Below, piece after piece: positions 5,050-6,351 of a stretch of DNA of 6,351 nt. Where the stretch lies: the NCBI GenBank assembly GCA_028277295.1, contig JANQGN010000327.1, positions 1-6,351 of the forward strand, in the 5' to 3' direction. This DNA is from Rhodospira sp. Its GTDB lineage: Bacteria > Pseudomonadota > Alphaproteobacteria > Rhodospirillales > Rhodospirillaceae. Both the position numbers and the translations under genes were made by a program. The notes beneath the pieces are model-generated. The model worked only from the letters and a program-made list of their open reading frames with translations, had not been told where the DNA came from and made no database searches. Position 1 is the first letter of the stretch; each line of letters starts with the position of its first letter.

Positions 5050-5904
5050 ATGTCCCCATCCCAACCCGGTGTCCTGGTCACCACGGACTGGCTGGCCGAC
5101 CACCTGTCGGCGCCGGACGTGCGCGTTGTGGACGCCCGCCACTACATGCCAGGTGATCCCGCCGACCCGGCCGCCGACTCCGCCCGGGAGCACATCCCCG
5201 GCGCCGTGTTCTTCGACATCGACGCCATCGCCGATCCTCGCGCGGCGCTGCCGCACACGATGCCGTCGGAGACGCTGTTCTCGGCGCGGGTGCGCGACTT
5301 GGGCCTGGGCGATGGCTGCCACGTGGTGGTCTATGACCATGTGGGCGGTGCCTGCGCGGCGGCGCGGGTGTGGTGGATGTTCCGGGTGTTCGGCCACGCG
5401 GAGGTGTCGGTGCTGGATGGCGGCCTGCCGAAATGGCGCGCCGAGGGACGCCCGCTGGACGATCGTCCGCCGCATCCGTCGCGGCGCCATTTCACGCCGC
5501 GCGTTCAGGCGCATCTTCTGGCCGACGCCGAGGCTGTCGCCCGTCACCTGCGGGACGGGACGGCCCAGGTGGTGGATGCGCGCGCGGCCGAGCGCTTCCG
5601 GGGCGAGGTTCCCGAACCGCATCCGGTGGCCCACGTCGGTCACATGCCCGGCGCGCTCAACGCGCCCTACGCCGACCTGCGGGTTGGCCCTCACAACGAA
5701 CTGGCCTCGGCCGATGACATTCGGGCGCGGCTGACCGAGGCCGGCGTGGACCTGACGCGGCCCGTCGTCGCCTCGTGCGGATCGGGGGTGACCGCATGCT
5801 ATACGGCCCTGGCGCTGGCCCGCATCGGCCGGCCGGACGTGGGGGTCTACGATGGCTCCTGGGCCGAGTGGGGCAATCGCGACGACCTGCCGGTGACGTT
5901 GTGA
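5050..5904 (+). CDS. sseA: 3-mercaptopyruvate sulfurtransferase (tandem rhodanese)
   Basis: The 284-aa product has two rhodanese domains. The first, inactive domain runs from VTTDWLADHL (10-19) through HIPGAVFFDID (48-58) to VLDGGLPKW (121-129). The second starts near residue 172 (AQVVDAR), includes GHMPGALN (197-204) and ends in the catalytic loop CGSGVTA with Cys243. The CGSGVTA loop is typical of 3-mercaptopyruvate sulfurtransferases, whereas thiosulfate rhodaneses usually carry CRKGVTA. Length is close to E. coli SseA. The enzyme moves sulfur from 3-mercaptopyruvate, a cysteine catabolite, to a thiol acceptor or cyanide. It follows cysK by 79 nt on the same strand, so the two may be co-transcribed. 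A TTGACC at 4999-5004 could serve as a separate -35 box but lacks a good -10 partner. Cysteine formation and cysteine-sulfur mobilisation sit side by side here. Confidence 0.9.
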   Translation: MSPSQPGVLVTTDWLADHLSAPDVRVVDARHYMPGDPADPAADSAREHIPGAVFFDIDAIADPRAALPHTMPSETLFSARVRDLGLGDGCHVVVYDHVGGACAAARVWWMFRVFGHAEVSVLDGGLPKWRAEGRPLDDRPPHPSRRHFTPRVQAHLLADAEAVARHLRDGTAQVVDARAAERFRGEVPEPHPVAHVGHMPGALNAPYADLRVGPHNELASADDIRARLTEAGVDLTRPVVASCGSGVTACYTALALARIGRPDVGVYDGSWAEWGNRDDLPVTL

Positions 5905-5907
5905 CAA

Positions 5908-5935
5908 CCGGCTCCGGCCGCTGTGAGCGAGCCGG
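5908..5935 (+). terminator. GC-rich hairpin just after sseA
   Basis: CCGGCTC at 5908-5914 pairs perfectly with GAGCCGG at 5929-5935 across a 14-nt loop, three bases after the sseA stop. No T tract follows. It may form a first 3'-end structure for the sseA transcript. Confidence 0.3.
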
Positions 5936-5946
5936 ACCCCGAAAGG

Positions 5947-5981
5947 CCCGAGGCCGACGAGCCACGCTCATCGGCCTCGGG
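5947..5981. terminator. Long near-perfect hairpin between convergent genes
   Basis: CCCGAGGCCGA (5947-5957) pairs perfectly with TCGGCCTCGGG (5971-5981). Inside it GAGC (5959-5962) pairs with GCTC (5966-5969) around a CAC triloop. The single C/A mismatch in plus-strand RNA becomes a U-G wobble in minus-strand RNA, which gives an unbroken 16-bp stem there. It lies between sseA and the minus-strand ORF at the right, where a bidirectional terminator is expected. There is no T tract on the plus side. The remaining gap (5982-6081) shows no gene or other clear structure. Confidence 0.5.
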
Positions 5982-6081
5982 GATACGCTCAAGCTGAACC
6001 ATCGTGGCTGTCCGCGCTGGCGGGTCGTGGTCGCCGGTGCTGGCTTTGACCGGAGCCGCAAGAGATGGCCGCGTGATGACC

Positions 6082-6351
6082 TCAGCCAACGGCGCGGCGC
6101 TCTTCCTCGTCCAGTTCCATCTTCAGGCCGAAGTGGCCGGTGCGCACGCGCGACCCGTCGGGTAGGCGCCACACGGTCGGTGCGCCGCCACCGGATTGGG
6201 TGCTGGTCGGTGTTTCCGGCACGGCGCCGAAACCGAGCGCGATTTCATCGGCCATGGCGGCGATGGTCTCCGGGGCCACGCTGTCACGCCACCGCGCCCC
6301 GTAACGACTTTCCATCGTCAGGGTGAACAGGTTGAAGGCGTGGTAGGACGT
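6082..6351 (-). CDS. Unrecognised ORF, C-terminal part (open to the right edge)
   Basis: The minus-strand frame ends with TGA at 6082-6084 and is open for 89 codons to the window edge. A Met at 6313-6315 could be a start and would give 77 aa. The frame continues upstream through SYHAFNLFTLT, so this may be the tail of a larger protein. Visible features are a mixed helical segment (WRDSVAPETIAAMADEIALG), a low-complexity linker (ETPTSTQSGGGAP), a short WRLPDGSRVRTGHFGLKM segment and an acidic-basic end (ELDEEERRAVG). No signal peptide, membrane segment or motif that I recognise is present. It converges on sseA, with hairpins between them. Amino-acid composition looks like real protein rather than a shadow, but no family can be named. 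Confidence 0.5.
   Translation of the reverse strand, partial: TSYHAFNLFTLTMESRYGARWRDSVAPETIAAMADEIALGFGAVPETPTSTQSGGGAPTVWRLPDGSRVRTGHFGLKMELDEEERRAVG

Noticed and set aside
4906..5907. 333-codon minus-strand open frame opposite sseA
   Set aside because: It is the antisense of a well-supported sulfurtransferase and has shadow-like composition.

Overview
The window is GC-rich, densely coded DNA. Its gene content suggests an alphaproteobacterium, most likely a purple non-sulfur bacterium of the Rhodospirillum type. That placement is an inference: the central RuBisCO-like protein plus cupin pair matches the MTA-isoprenoid shunt characterised in Rhodospirillum rubrum, and the flanking genes (ahcY, an 'RYQSK'-type cysteine synthase, sseA) fit the same group. 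No tRNA, rRNA, CRISPR array, insertion sequence or phage gene was seen.

Layout. The left edge holds the first 26 codons of ahcY (S-adenosylhomocysteine hydrolase) on the minus strand. Upstream of it lies a promoter that overlaps a perfect 20-bp palindrome, a likely operator, and a leader hairpin followed by seven T residues. Next, also on the minus strand, is a secreted ModA-like substrate-binding protein with no transporter partner in view. A 181-nt divergent intergenic region separates it from a plus-strand operon of a RuBisCO-like protein (RLP), a small cupin and a Nudix hydrolase of the ADP-ribose pyrophosphatase type. The RLP and cupin are 7 nt apart, and the cupin stop overlaps the Nudix start by one base. 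A 333-nt gene-free stretch with several inverted repeats follows, then cysK and sseA (3-mercaptopyruvate sulfurtransferase). After sseA come two GC-rich hairpins and the C-terminal end of an unrecognised minus-strand ORF that runs off the right edge.

How the genes may work together. In R. rubrum the RLP isomerises 5-methylthioribulose-1-phosphate, derived from the SAM by-product 5'-methylthioadenosine, to 1-methylthioxylulose-5-phosphate. The cupin then moves the methylthio group to glutathione and releases 1-deoxyxylulose-5-phosphate (DXP) for isoprenoid synthesis. Here that pair sits with ahcY, which removes the other SAM by-product (SAH), and with cysteine synthesis and sulfane-sulfur genes. 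The window therefore reads as a small sulfur-salvage island around SAM turnover. The roles of the Nudix enzyme, the ModA-like protein and the cysK/sseA pair in this pathway are inferred from position only.
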